Made by a program: the position numbers and the translations under genes. From positions 9,855,001 through 9,919,000 of the forward strand of contig NC_079875.1 of assembly GCF_029227915.1 (NCBI RefSeq): a stretch of 64,000 nucleotides of DNA, in the 5' to 3' direction. Below, piece by piece: positions 37,893 to 52,800 of the stretch (position 1 is the first letter of the stretch; every line of letters begins with the position of its first letter). The notes beneath the pieces are model-generated. The model was not told where the DNA came from and made no database searches. It saw only the letters and a list, made by a program, of their open reading frames with translations. The DNA is from Hydractinia symbiolongicarpus. Its lineage: Eukaryota > Cnidaria > Hydrozoa > Anthoathecata > Hydractiniidae.

Positions 37893-40787
37893 CCGTCCTG
37901 TTTATAAACAGGCCATTTTCGAATGAATGAATGAATGAATGAAATAACCATACATATATTTCAGTTTACTAGGAGGTAAATAAATTATTGATTAAAAATT
38001 ATGCCCTAGAAACTGGAAACTGCCAAAGTTAGCAGAGCTCGAAGTATGACAGCCACCTTGGACAATATAAGACACACAATTGACACGGACAACACTACAA
38101 AACAAGACGAACAAGCAAAAAATGTAAAAATATTGCAATGCAAATCCCAAGAAAAAAAGTTGTGTGAAAGTGATTGTGAACAATAGTAATTTTAGGTATA
38201 TATAAGGTATATAGGTATTAGGTATATATAACAATAGTAATTTTAGGTATATAAATATAATTACACAAGAATGTATGCTTTATTAGAGATTTAAGTCCAT
38301 GCAAGGGGAGATCTAAAAGACTTATTTCAGGTAAGGTATTCTGAAAACTAGACCATCATAGGACACTTTGATGCCTAATGGATTTTAAACCAAATGCAGA
38401 AGTACGAACAGCAAGCGAATTTATAAGGCCTAGGCTGTTCACAATCTGAGCAGAACAGAACCCAGGGCTATGGTAACATTCACTTGCCCATATTGAATTG
38501 ACACCAAGATTAATTTAACCCTGGTCTCCTGCACAAAGTACATGTTGTTATGTTGCAGTTTTCTCAAAATGGGTTAATTCTATGAAGAGATTTATAGCAC
38601 ACTGGTATTTTTATATATAAATTTTTTGTATACTTATTCTAGAGAGGCTTGAGGAACTCAAACATTTCAACCCCTACCACCCAACTTTCCCTCCCTTTTC
38701 GAAATGTAGTGGCTAGGCTTTCAAAACTTCTCACTTCTCAATTTTGTAAAGTCTTCAAAACTTTTTTTACTGCACAATAATATAATAGGCGAAAAGTCTG
38801 TTTATTGTTGAAAGCTGCCTTTAGGATTGCACCAGTGATATCCTCTTGCGTAGTTTGAATAAGTATCCTCATTTAAATGAAACTGTACATTTTCCTTTTT
38901 GAGCTTAAAAAAAACAAAGTTTGGTGTCAATGAGCACAGCAATCAAGTAAAAAAAACACTTCTTAAGGTCAATACATGGTGGTAATAGGCAAAAATATTT
39001 GTATTCTGTGTTTCTGCTTGGAGCTCAAATTGATAACCAATGAATTTTTGAATGGCCTTAGTCATACTTATTTGGAACTTTGTATTTTTCTGTTATGATT
39101 TCTCTGTTTGTAACAGACACTTTAGATTAGACTCCCAAAATATAGAAAAACAAAATTATAAAGAATTACAGAAATAAAAAAAGGTTTTTAAATATTATGT
39201 TCTTGATTTTCACAAATTAGTTTAATGCCATAGTAAGATCGAACTTAATAGCCAATGTCAGTCTTTATTCTAATAAACTTTATCATGGGTGATATTGGTT
39301 CTACACATGCAATTAAGATGTGGAAGCATTTCACCAAGTTTTTTTTAGGTGTGTGTGTACAGATGTGTAAGTGTGATTGCATGTACTAGACTGAAAAAGG
39401 TTCAACAAAACCAAGTAGAAAGTTTTGAAGGACCCTTTTAAACCACATTTTTCTATAAAAACAATGTTTTAAACACAGAAGGAAATAAGTATCTAGACTT
39501 CATATAATATTCTCATTTGTTTTTCTCATAAGTTAGCAACTTATACATGAAGAAACCTGATATGCAATGCATGTGCAGAAAATTTTTACTTATGCATAAA
39601 TTAGAATGAATATCATAATTTTTTTAATATTTAAATTTTAAAACTTATTCAGTATTAAAACAAAAGATTTGCTTTGTTTCTTTGTTAAACAATTAATATC
39701 ATTTTTTTAAATTGTTTTTTCCATATTGTTTTTTTTTTTAATAATATTTTTTTTTGTCTATAAGTAAATTTCAATGTTGGTGCTAACAGGTTCAATAAAT
39801 GCCATTCAAAACCTCCAATACAAGTTATATATATGAAATAATATGAAATAATTTTTTTTTTTTTCTTTTGTAAAATTTTCATGTTTTGTGCCCTCAGAAC
39901 ACACACCAAACATAAATCAGAGATTAGGTTGTTGTTTGCCATCATGTTTATTTCGTAGTTTGACTGCTTTTACTTCCTCATTTTTTATTCCCTTTATCTT
40001 CTTCCTTCATCTTCCATAATTAATGAAAATTTTAAAACGTTTAATGCTAGAATGTTATACGTCAAGGATTAATTTGCTATGATTGTTGAGAGTTTTGTTT
40101 AAAAAAAAAACAATTATTTTTTTAATTATACATTTTTTTATTTTGTAATGTTATGTTTATAATATGCTCTTGGTTATTTTATTTTTATTAACATATGTTT
40201 TTTTAATTAAAAAACACATGGCAATGTTTAGCCTAACTGACAGAACTTTATTTTCTCTAATATTTGTTTGTGTATGCAGTGTTCCAAATATACTGATTTC
40301 TCCTCCTTAAACATATTTTTTACTTACTATTTTACATATCTCGTAATAGTTTGTGTAGTATTCATTCTTAAAAGCATATATACTACATTCAAAATAGGTT
40401 TGTACATTATACACTGCTGGAAACTCCATTGTGCAGCTAAATGTTTTGTATTGGACTACTTAAATCCTATTGTGTGAATACTGTGTATATATTGTTTGTG
40501 TTAACATACTGGCTTATAAAATGTAATATACTTTTTATCATAAAAATATTTTTTCACACTTTTCTTTTTAACCCTCTGGAGAATATATTCAAGGTCATCT
40601 ACAGAATGTTTCACATATGGCCACCTATATTTGAAAGTTCGTTCAAAATGCAAAATCAATTTTTTTTAATGATAGAGTATCTTAGCTATAAAACACAGCA
40701 ACATCACTGGCAAAATCGTAAATGTGACACTTGATGATGATGTACAAATGTTAAATAGCCTATTGTTTTTTGCCCCTGCATTTTTAG
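37893..40787. other. Intergenic region upstream of the P4-ATPase gene
   Basis: AT-rich, with a short (GAAT)n run at 37921-37942 and long T runs around 39700-40200. It should contain the flippase promoter and any 5' non-coding exon, but none can be placed. Confidence 0.4.
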
Positions 40788-40805
40788 ATGAATAAGAAAG
40801 CATAG
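40788..40805 (+). promoter_or_regulatory. Five-codon upstream ORF in the P4-ATPase leader
   Basis: Directly after an acceptor (GCATTTTTAG, AG at 40786-40787) comes ATG-AAT-AAG-AAA-GCA-TAG, ending 3 bases before the main ATG at 40809. If the exon starts at this acceptor, ribosomes meet this uORF first, so the main start needs leaky scanning or reinitiation. Confidence 0.55.
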
Positions 40806-40808
40806 AAT

Positions 40809-43800
40809 ATGGCTCAAATTACAAAATGGCTTCCTTGGTTTGGAAAGGATGGAAATGAGAATGGTAAGAAATGTTGATATTTCTCTTTATATTTCATCTT
40901 TCAGCATCTTTTTTTGCAAACTTCATGTTTACAAGAAGGAGCTATCAATTATATACTAGTCAAATATTTACTGATATTTGCAAATAATTAGCCATTCCTC
41001 AAGCCTAGTATTTGTTGATGGTCAAAGGTGTAAAAATTGTCAAAAGCTGACATGTTTGTTATGTAAGGACAAGGGGGAGGAATCTGCGAAATTGTTGGGA
41101 CATATGTACCTTGAGGAGAACTCTTAAATACTCACAAAAGATCAAGAGATATCATGAACAACACAATTTTTTTCGTCACACATGTTAGGCAAGTCTTTAT
41201 CAGAAATCAATAAAATGTTCATTTGCATTATTCTAATTATTCACAGTTTGATCAATGTTCATCATGTAGTTTATTATAACCCATTTAATTTAAGTGCATC
41301 TTCTTTGTTTCAGAACACAGAACTGAACGACAAATCCGTGCAAATGATTTAACATTTAACCAGACATTTAAATATGTTGTATGTACTACTTTATTTACCG
41401 TTTGTTTGTTGTTAAAACCATGATACTGGAAGTTATGTGCCATAGAGTAATTAAAAATAATTAAACAATCAAAAAGATTTTAATCATTATTGTAAAAAAT
41501 TTTAGAGTATATTTTGAACTTTTCAGGAGAGGATTGAGGTAGCATGCGTACACAACCACATAACCTAATACAGTTGATATATATGTGTTTTTTGCTACAC
41601 ATTCTAAAATCCTCTTAAAAAAGCTTGCTCCTTTAGTTACCAATAAGTATAGCCCTCATATTTTTCCTTCTTTTCTCATTACTTGCACTAAAATAGCATA
41701 GGTATGTAAACAAATAAAAAAGTATTGTCTAAATTACTCATCGTGCCTTTTTTCTTTTGTAGAATAACCACATTAAAACGTCGAAATATAACTTACTTAC
41801 TTTCCTTCCAAAAAACTTATTTCTACAATTCCAAAAGGCTGCGAATTTGTACTTCTTGCTGCAAATTATAATCATGGTAAGTTGGTTTATTTAATTCTCA
41901 TGTTCTTAGAGAAGGTATTTTTGCAAAAAAGAGTTACTGGTATTGATTGTGAATGTTCTTTGGCAAACTGTTTAAGTAAGCGTCAATGAGATTGTTCTCA
42001 AAAAAATTATTTCTTGCCTGCAGGTTGACACAAAATTTCAACTTAGATGATTGATAAAAAAAAGGAAAAAATTCTAGACACCTATTTAAAATTTACATTT
42101 TTCACATGTTGTATTGTGGAGTCAAATTAGAAACCTGCATTAGTCTTATATAAAATGACATGCATTATTTAATAGAATAACTTTTTTAAACAATGGTTTA
42201 ATCTTTAGTCTATACCTCAAATTACTGCTCTAAACCCAGCTTCTACAGCAGTCCCACTAACATTAGTGTTACTTGCAACCATGGTCAAGGATGGCTATGA
42301 TGACTATGGACGTCATAAAAGTGACAATCAGTTAAATAATCAAACTACGTACGTACTGACAGCAGAGGGTAATATAGAAGAACGAAAGTGGCAAGATGTG
42401 GAAACAGGGGATATCGTTAAAGTAGAAAATGACCAGCCAGTTGCGGTATCTTTTTAAATTAATTATTTCATTAAAACAGTAATCAAATAACCTTTACCAA
42501 AGTCAATTTTTTCAAAATGTTTTGATGAAAGTAACGTAATGTATTGATGTCCTGTGTTGTAGTTTAAGAAAATGACATCATACATACCAAATAGTTATCA
42601 TTAGTGGCCCATCCTTTTTCGTTTGCTATATTTTTTAACAAAGAGATTTAGATATGATGAGCTAATTGTTGTAACAAGAAATAAATTTATTCATTGGAAG
42701 ATTAACCCTATAATAACTGTTTATGAGGGCAATACCGGAGAATATTGACCAATGTCAAAGTATTGCCCGAGCTTGTGAGGGCAATACGTGACAGAGGTCA
42801 ATATTTGAAGGTATTGCCCGAAATAAACAGTTATTATATGGATTATTATCCGGGTGCAGAATTTTACAAAAAATATGGCATTATAACCAGGATGTAGAAA
42901 CCATGTCTTTATAGACACTATTCCCATGGAACGGACATTCGAACTAAAATATATTTTTTTGAATCAAATATTGTGTAAACATTACAGGTTTTTATCGTAG
43001 CTACAAAAAAAAATAAAGTAAGTTCCACTTCTTTTTCACGTTTGTTTACTTTTTTCTGTGTTTATTTACATTTAATGCTACCGTATTTAAACTATAAATA
43101 CGGTTGCTATGGTAGCGGGCAATACCAATGAATATTGCCTGCTATGATGTAAGTTTTAACCAATCACATGGCACGATTTTCGAAAATATTGATGCTACCC
43201 TTTTACCCGGGTAATAAAAACAAATATTATCTAACTGTTAGTCTTTTTTAAAAAGCTTACAAACAAGCCTGGTTTTGTTCAGATTTTTGTTATATGAGTT
43301 ATTTGCTTTTGTGTAGGCTGATATTGTTATTTTATCAACTAGTGAAGAAAGTGGTCTATGTTTTATTGAAACTGCTGAATTGGATGGGTAAGTTTTCAAA
43401 TTTTTTTGTCTCCCAGGTTTTTTTACAAGATAAAATTTACAGTGGGAATATGGCTTTTATACTATGCTCTGATTGGATGACAGCATGCTTTGCAATAAAA
43501 TTAAAAGTTAGTCTTTTTCACCCTTTTTGACCTTTTTCTGAATTTCTATTCAAAAAACCTTAAAAAGACCTATTCCAAAAACAGGATAGTGTTTATAAAA
43601 AATTATAATAGAATTATTAAAACACATTTTACAAATCTGTTAAAATCTTACAATAAGCAAATTGTTAAATTATACCATTCATAATACCACTCATAATGAT
43701 ACGTGTGAAGTTAATTATCATTTATTAACTTCAAAAAGAATGCGGGAAACAGTGGATATGTGAATATTTTACAAAAAATTGAGTTTCTGACCTTATCCAC

Positions 43801-46800
43801 CCACACTCATGATAGTATTAAAGCAGGTTCTATTTACTTTGATAAGCAGTTAATGATTTGATTGCTTTGCATCTTTTGTTCTTCTAATCTTCTAGTTAAA
43901 ATACATAAACTATACAAAACAATCATCTGTGTGTCCAGCAAGGTCATGATGGCACGTGTGAACACTAGATATATCTTTCATATTTCTTTTTGCATTGCAT
44001 TATGAGTCAATGGAATAAGAACTTGAAAATATAACAATTTTTGTTACTGAGGAAGAATTTTCTTCAAGAAAAAAAATGCTACCAATGGACTAAATCTTAA
44101 ATAATAACCCAAATTTCATATAGCTTAAAAAGGCAAGAGTGTATGAATTTTTCGCACCAGAAAATAACCAAAATGGAGGGCAATTATAAGCAGGGAGAGA
44201 TTCTGGAACAACCTAGAAGATAATCAACACTGCCTAGATAAACATAATTTTTATATAATAGGGAAACAAATTTAAAAGTTCGTCAACCCTTACCTGAGGT
44301 GGCTGAGGTGCTTACAGGAGAAAAAGAACTTAGTACATTTGATGGTACAGTGCCCAACTTGTTTTTTATATGTAGTAAGCTTTTACTTCACAGAATTCTT
44401 TTCCTTACTGTTTGTTTTGTTAAGGTACCGTAACTTGTGAACTACCAAATAACAAGCTTGAGAAATTTCAAGGAAACCTTGATTGGGCTGGACATACTTA
44501 TTCCCTAGACAACAACAACATCATCTTAAGAGTATGTAAAGTTATTTTATATAGACACGTGGAATTTTGATGGATTGCAAACTTGCACAGTCTAGCAAGA
44601 TATGGATTGAGCTTTACTTGAATTTTTTTCTGAAATGTGCTTTATCAGCAATTTGTGTTGTGTGCTTTATCAGCAATATTAAGCCCCCACTTCCTATTTT
44701 AACAAAACATTTTTCTCAAGCCTATAGGGAGTACTTTATTGTAATAGTTATTTTTTAGGGTTGCGTTTTACGTAATACCCCTTGGATGTATGGTTTGGTT
44801 GTCTTCGCTGGACATGATACTAAGTTAATGATGAACACAGGTAATTAGCTGTAAATGTGCAGTTATTTTATGGAAATTGCTTACCTAGGATAGCCTCTTC
44901 AGTTCCTATTAGTACTGCTATCAACAAGGGTCCTGTGAAGGGGTCCTAGTGGATTTAACGCTTCCTTTTTAGTTACGAAAGTTGTGCAAGCACAGCAATT
45001 ACTTAACTAAAAAACCACCTAAGATATTAATCCTATTCTCATGCTGAATGCTAAGCAGAAAGATTCAGACTTTTCTTATTAAGATGGCATAAATATTCCA
45101 ATTTGAAAACAGTCCTTCTTGATTGTTTTTTAATACCAGCGCTATTACTTTTGTCCTGACCTGTACATATATGTCCCAGTTTTAACAACAGATTAAACTT
45201 AGCATGTTTGCAGTTTGAATTTCGTTTTTGCAAATGAAAATAAATATAAATTGTCAGTAACGGTAACTAAAGGTAGTGGAGAATTAATTAATTTTTACAA
45301 GAATAAGTTATTTAGTCCTGATAGTTGTGATAATCCATATTTCTTTTATATTTGTATGGGTACAATTTACATGTATTTCATAATGTATTATTATTTAATA
45401 CATAATTATTTTCATAGGTAAAGGTATATTTAAAAGAACAAAGCTGGACCACTTGACAAATTCCCTAGTTATTTGGGTAAGTACTTTAGTCCTGTTAAAC
45501 TAGTATAATGGATCATACTAGATATGCCCTTGCAGTTTTTTTTCTTAGATGTTTATATACCTAAAAATTGTTAAAAATGTAAAAAAGGTTTTGGCATAAA
45601 ACAAAGTACTTTAATCCAATAAGCTTTAAGGATCTAAGATTTCAATAACTTTCATTGCATATAGCTTGAAGTGGATAGGGGCATGAACTTACAGAGATAT
45701 TGATTAAAAGTTTTTTGATCACATCATCTATCCCAAATCGGGTAAATTAACCCAGCTTTAGGAGATTTAGGTAATTTTAGTCTCAGATGGGTCCTAGTAA
45801 TTACCACTGGTAAAATTAACAGATGTCACCAATTCCTTTCCAAATTATTTTGCATTAAATTTATAAATACATTGTAATGATTTCCTAATTTAAATAAGCT
45901 AGTGACGTTGACGTTATTGACATCATGACAACTAATATTTTGATATGGCGATAAAGACATGCACTTTTCAGGGACTTTAGACAGAAATGAACTATCACAG
46001 AATGAATAAGCCTCTTTCCCTCCCTCCTATAATATAGTAATAATATAACTTTTTTTATTTAAACAAAATCTGGTGAATAAGAAAATTTTAAAACTCCTAC
46101 AAACTATAAATATTTCTGAATTTTCTAAATTCCTATTTAATCTTTGCTTTTTGTTTAGATTGCTTTGTTGTTAGCAGTTATTTGTACATTCTTGTCAATC
46201 ATGTCGTACACATGGGAAAATGACAAAGGAAGGGTAGGTATAAAAAAGAGACTGATTCTATAAATTGTTTAATTATTTCATTTAGCTTAATTCTTTTGTT
46301 CTGTTAATTTTTCTTGAGAAAATAAACAAAAATTAAAAAAAATCTTAACTGGTTATTTTGGGCTCAATTATCAAAAAAAGAATTTCCTGAATTCCCTATA
46401 TATCTTGAAAAGTTAAGCATACTGTACATAAATGTAAAATTTGAGAGGGTGAAAAATTGGATGATGCAAAAATAAAAAGTTGCTTTCTAAAGAAGTATTT
46501 CAAGCTGATGAGAAATTCTGTAGAAAACTACTTGCAATAATATTGTATGCATTTGTTATTCATTATAGAGCTTCATATTTTTTCTGCCATGGGAATCATT
46601 TTACGATAATAAGGCAGGTTTAATAGCATTGATAAACTGGCCGGGATTTGTAATGGTGTTAAATACATTGATACCAATCTCGTTGTATATCAGGTACGTT
46701 GTAAGTTCGTCCTTCTTGTGTAACTAAATTATTGTATTGGTTGCCAACAGTTCTAAGGTTGCTGAGAATTTTCAATAAAAGAAATACCTGACATTTTTAA

Positions 46801-49800
46801 TAAAGTCTTCTTCTTTCTAAGGCTGTAAATTTATGCAAAAAGTGAAAAATTCTGAAACAATATGTGTTTAGATTAATGGCAGACAAGAAATTAAATTAAG
46901 TGGATTGAGTTTTTTTCTTAAAAGAATTAGGTCATTATAGCCCTTAAAAAAATAAACAGTAATTCGCCCATCATATTTATATTTCCCGAACTGGTATTTC
47001 GTACATTCTTGTTCACCTGTTAAGCTTTAAGTATTAAAACTACATTGCTGGAATCCCTTATAAGCTGTGTTACAACTATTTTAAACATAGAATACAGGTA
47101 TTATTATACAAACATATTTTTCATCTATTTGTAGTGTTGAGGTGATCAGGCTGGGCCAAAGTTTAGTAATCAATTGGGATCTTCATCTTTATCACGCAGA
47201 AACTGATACACCTGCTGTTGCGAGGTAAAAATCTTTACAGTCATTTTTCTTGTACGTTAGTTTAAAATTTGGTTTACCATATAATACTGGTAAAAAAAAT
47301 GTTTTTTTTATCTTAAATTTTTAAATGTTTTTTTTAGACTTCGACTAAAATAACTAAATTTTCCTATGAGGAGAAAACTTTTTATTTTTTTTTGTTGTAG
47401 TTTTTTTTAAAAAATTAAATTACCGTGTAGCCATGGGCATCCTCTCAAAATTTACCTTTTTAAAACTGACACGTAAAAAGATAAATGGAATCGTTCATTT
47501 GTAATTTCAACAGAGTTAAGTATTTATCAGAAGCAGTAATGCTCTTTATATTTGATTTTTTTACTTTTATCTTCCCTACTTTCTCATACAGGAACACAAC
47601 TTTATCTGAAGAGCTTGGTCAAATTGAATACATCTTTTCAGACAAGGTAAGTCTTGAACTGAAGCATGGAATCAATTTAAATTTCACAATGAAATAAAGG
47701 TTTAGGTTACATGGTTATTTATGTCAATAATCTTTGATTTAAAAATTTCTGATGTTTTAACCTGAAAAAACATTCGAATGTGAGCGAGAAGACAATGCAG
47801 TGTCAAACATAACTAGCATTTATGTTTTCTAACTTATTTACGCCTGCCAAAGGACGTCGAACACACTGCATTATATAGCTCTGTTAATTAAGAGTGGTGA
47901 GAAGAAGTGTTAAACGTGATATTCTATTTTTACAATACCATAAATTCTCAATTTAAAGCCTTAGCATTTACTTAATTTTCAAGCTTTGGGGGGTGTTTAG
48001 AGACGAGTGTTAAATATAGGATTAGGGTTATTTAATAAATTTTAAATATTCAAATTTATTTTTTGACATACCCATATTTACTTATTTACCAATTTTCACC
48101 ATAAACTCAACACATTTAAATTGCTTGAATCGGGTAAACTCTAATAAACGCCCCTTTTTGACTGAATAAGAGGGCGTTATTAAAATATTTAATATTTTAG
48201 GATGGCTTTTATTTGAGGCAAGCGTGAAAATTATTATAAGAGTTATTTATAAGAGTATTTACAATATTTGTAAATCTTTGCTTATCATTACAATCTATTT
48301 CTTATTAGACTGGTACCTTGACACAGAATGTTATGGTTTTTAAAGAATGTTCTATAAATGGTATTATGTATGGTAAGAAAATCAATATGTGTATATGGTA
48401 ACATTAAATTGTAGTTTGTGCTTTCTTCAACGAGACTTTTTTTGTATATTAGGCCATTGTGAGGAAAATGAGGATATTGTTGATGAGATCGCCAATATGG
48501 ATGAAAAGGTGAGTTACTGTTTCATTATTTCATGTTGAATATTTTTTTTTGTGTGTTACAAGTAAGATTCATTCTTTTTTCTGTATTTCAGGATTTTGTT
48601 GACTTTTCTGAAAATAAATACGCTGACCCAAATTTCCGGTTTACAGATTTTGCATTAAAAGAAGAAATTGACTCCAACAACCAGGTATCGAATGTGAATG
48701 ACATTTTTATAGTTGCGAAGGCATTAAGGGACTAAATATACGATGGGACCATTTAGCAAAGAATTTTTTGTCTTTTTTTACATGATCCTTGATTTGTATT
48801 TAAACTGTAACAAAACTATCCTACACGTGACACCTGTTAACACATTTCACGAAAAAAATAACTATATTGTTGCTATTTATATTTTTACTGTACTGTATAT
48901 TTTAGCTATATTTAAAAATTTTTAGGTTGTGGATGAATTCTTTCGCCTTCTTGCACTTTGTCATACTGTTATGGTTGAAGAAAAAGAGTATGATCAGACT
49001 GGTAATATACAAGTTTTATCTTTATACAGGTTCATGTAATTATGTGTAGCTAATCTGTTTCATGTATATGGACTGTTAAATTTCTTTGATATATTATAAT
49101 TTTCATTTTATTATTTTTTTAGATTTTATTCCATGCAGTGGTGGAAAAACGCGTATGTATTAATTTTATATTGTTTTTGTTTGACAGATTTGACACGACA
49201 TGTGGTGGGTACTTTATTATCAGAAATATTCGTGAGAAGAAAATTTCGCGGTTTTGCAATATTTTCGAAAGTTCGTGAAATTAATTCCACAAAATATCTA
49301 TTTTTTTGCAAATCATGCAAATAAATCCCGCAAAGTTTTAAACTACGAAATTTCATTTCGCGAAATTGTAAATAGTTTCAACCGCCAAATAAAAATCTCC
49401 ATATTCTTCAGTTTATCCAATCGTACAGGTGCAAAAGTAGTACATAAATTATCTTAACGAAAAAATTTCCTAAAATTAAAAAAAGTAATTTTTTCATTTT
49501 TTACAATTTCTGAGTATTACATTTACATTGAGTTCGTTCTACCTTTTTCGTTTGATATTTTTACAGCTTTGTTGGAGTATCAAGCACAATCACCTGATGA
49601 AGGAGCATTAGTGTCTGCTGCAACTAACTTTGGATTTGTGTTTAAGGTATAGCTTTTGCTAATACAATAGGGTGTATTTCGAGATAAGAAGTTCAATATC
49701 TTGAGAGGATAGAGGATCGAGCTTAAATATCTCGAAAGGATAGAGGATCGAGGTTGAATATCTCGAGAAGATAGAGGATCGAGGTTGAACATCTCGAGAA

Positions 49801-52800
49801 GATAGAGGATCGATGTTCATTATCTCGAGAAAATAGAGGATTGAGGTTGAAAATTTATTTCTGTTATAGTCTAGAACCCCAACTACCATTACAATAGAAA
49901 GAAACGGAACGGAGGTGAGTCGTCTTGACTACTATTTCTGTACCACTTAAAAGTTTCTTGAAAAGATTTGTATAAATGAGTTGAGATTCTGGATTTGCGC
50001 TTGTATAATTTCTTTTGACATAGATTAAATTTTCAGTTTCACCTTGTTTCACTTTAAAAAGTTTTATGTCACAAAGTTTTGCTGAAGTAGATATATACAG
50101 AGTTTACATTCATTTGCACCAATAGCGTTAAATGTTATTCGTCTTCAACATTACGTGGTATGAAAATTTTTTAAAGGTGAATTGGAGCCTAAATTTACAA
50201 CTGATGTTAAGTTTTATGGACAGACGGTTCTTTGTTTTCCATGACGATTTCCTAAAGGCTGGTTCACACTTGTGACGCAAATATGAATCATGCGTAAAAT
50301 GATCCTATTTTATATTTATATCTGCACATTCTTATTTTATTTAGGAAACATATGAACTTCTGTGCATTCTGGATTTTGACAATGTTAGAAAAAGGATGTC
50401 TGTAAGTTGTGTTTTGTTTTAGGATAAAAAAATAACATTTTTCAGACTACTGTAATCTTGATTTTATGTTTAGGTAATAGTAAGAAAAGATGATAAAATA
50501 ACGCTGTACTGTAAAGGTGCTGGTAAGTTAATAAAGTGATTTTAACCCTGTTTTTGGTGAATCATCCCCTACCGCCTCACTTTTTAACTTTTTCCATAAC
50601 TTTTATGAATTTATAGTTACACCCTCATATATTTCCACTTTTTCTAACTTTTATTTAGCTTTATTTGTCCAGATTTTTTTTATTTTTTTTAAGATATGAC
50701 AGTGTTTTACCAATTAAGTAAAATTTTTAACATTTTGTTTTGAAAAATGTTTTTAAATTGTTTTTATAAGGTTTAGACGATTTATTATCGTATATCATTG
50801 ATACGTTATTTTTATCATTGATACGTTATTTTTAGTTCGTCACAATGTGACCAAATACACAACAATTATTTCGCAAAACTCGAATTAAGACTAATACTTC
50901 ACACTTGCGCAAATTTAATGACGTCATTAGCAAGTACAAACAATACCTGTCGTACGTCTCATGTCTTTTTACAACTTTGGAACTACGAAGGGCAATGGTG
51001 GGGGTCAATTATTACTCTCCATCCCCACTTCCCAGCAGCGAGGATTGTCCCAAAATTATTGGACAATCTTAAAAGCATGAATAAACAGTAGTCAATTTCT
51101 GCATTTTTATTTTTTAATTAATGTTTTTTTTAGGGGAATATTTTTTACAAGAATAATTTTTAAAAGACACTTCATTCCCTAAGTTAATAGAAAAAGGCTA
51201 TACTTGTCTAAATTTCTTCGTATCTATTACAGACACTGCTATATATGAATTATTATCAAAAGAAAGTCACACTATCACGGAATCAACACAGTCTCACCTT
51301 GATGTAAGTCCTGCATATTTTGTCAGCCTGCCTGTTTGGGTGTTTTTTCTGCTTTAATTATTAATAACCTTGTTGTTTTTCTGATTTTTAGACTTTTGCG
51401 TGTGAAGGCTTGCGTACATTGTGTATTGCTTCGAAAGATCTGACAGAAAAAGAATATAGTGAGTGGTCTGAAATGTACCATGCTGCCAGGTACATCTTAA
51501 GTTAGCTTGATTTTGATTAATTATAATTGGAATGAACACCCTAAGAAAATTGTTTGTGTTACTTCAAAATAGTTCCAATTTGTTTCTGGTTTCATTTGTT
51601 ATTTTAAATTTACACCTATGTACAAAATCTAGCTCAGTTGAATATTTAAAATGTCAAAATATTCTCTTTTATCGATTATTTCAAAGAGTATAAAATGTTA
51701 GAATGCCGTTAATTCTGGAATAAGTGCGTTAAAGGGTGGGAGTTGTTCATGAGAAATATACAGGTTTTTTCTTGGAGAAATAGTTACTACTGTTCTTTTA
51801 CTCCAAAATTCATATAATTTATTTTAATAAAGTGTTAATCGAAGCCACTTTATTTTTTTCAGTACTGCCACGGAAGACAGGGATGGTAAAATGGCAGAGG
51901 TAAGGTTTCATTTTTCTATAAATAATCATTGTAGGTAAGGAAAATGTACCATTCTATCATTTTATCCATAGGCATATTGCGCCATTGAAGACAATCTGAA
52001 CTTATTAGGGGCAACAGCTATCGAAGACAAACTTCAAGATGGTGTCCCAGAAGCCATCGCAAACTTAGCCGAGGTAAGTGGTTACAACTTTTTTATGCTT
52101 GTATTTTGAACCTTGACCTAACTTTTTAAATTTACTCATTAAAGTAGCACAATATGCAAGTTTTGTCCGCCTGTTAATATAAAGTAATTAAACTACTTTG
52201 CAGGGGATGCAATATAAAGCAACCCTTTTAAACATATAGAATAGAGTATGTCGCCTTTGTTATTTGTAACGTTAACGCGACCTGCTTTTGGCCGACAGAC
52301 AGGCAATGGTTTTTATTATGGAGATACAAATTATTATTGCACGTACTATAGACAGCACTGAAATACAATGTTTGGTCATTAAAATTAAGTAAGTTAAGGT
52401 AATATACAACTTAAATCTTATTTCTTTTTAGGCTAATATCAAAATTTGGGTGTTGACCGGAGATAAACAAGGTATTGTGTTGTGTTGTGTGTTGTGATGT
52501 GTTGTGTTTTATAATGTTAAATAAATGTTTGATATCTGGAAAGTCCGGGAGGGGTGTCTCCTTCATAGCAATCATCTGTAATCAAGAAAAGCGAGGGAAT
52601 TTTTTCTTCCATAGTCCATAATTTCTTTATGCTAGCGCAATAGTTCGGTGTTTTATATTTGGTTTTGTTATCTCTTGATACATATATGAGAATTTGACTG
52701 AACCTTACTAAACAGTCTTGCACGTCCTAAAGTTCATAGGGACGCTTGAAGTCATAAACATGTAAAAACGCTGCTGAGAATCACTGGAAAATAAGACTTT

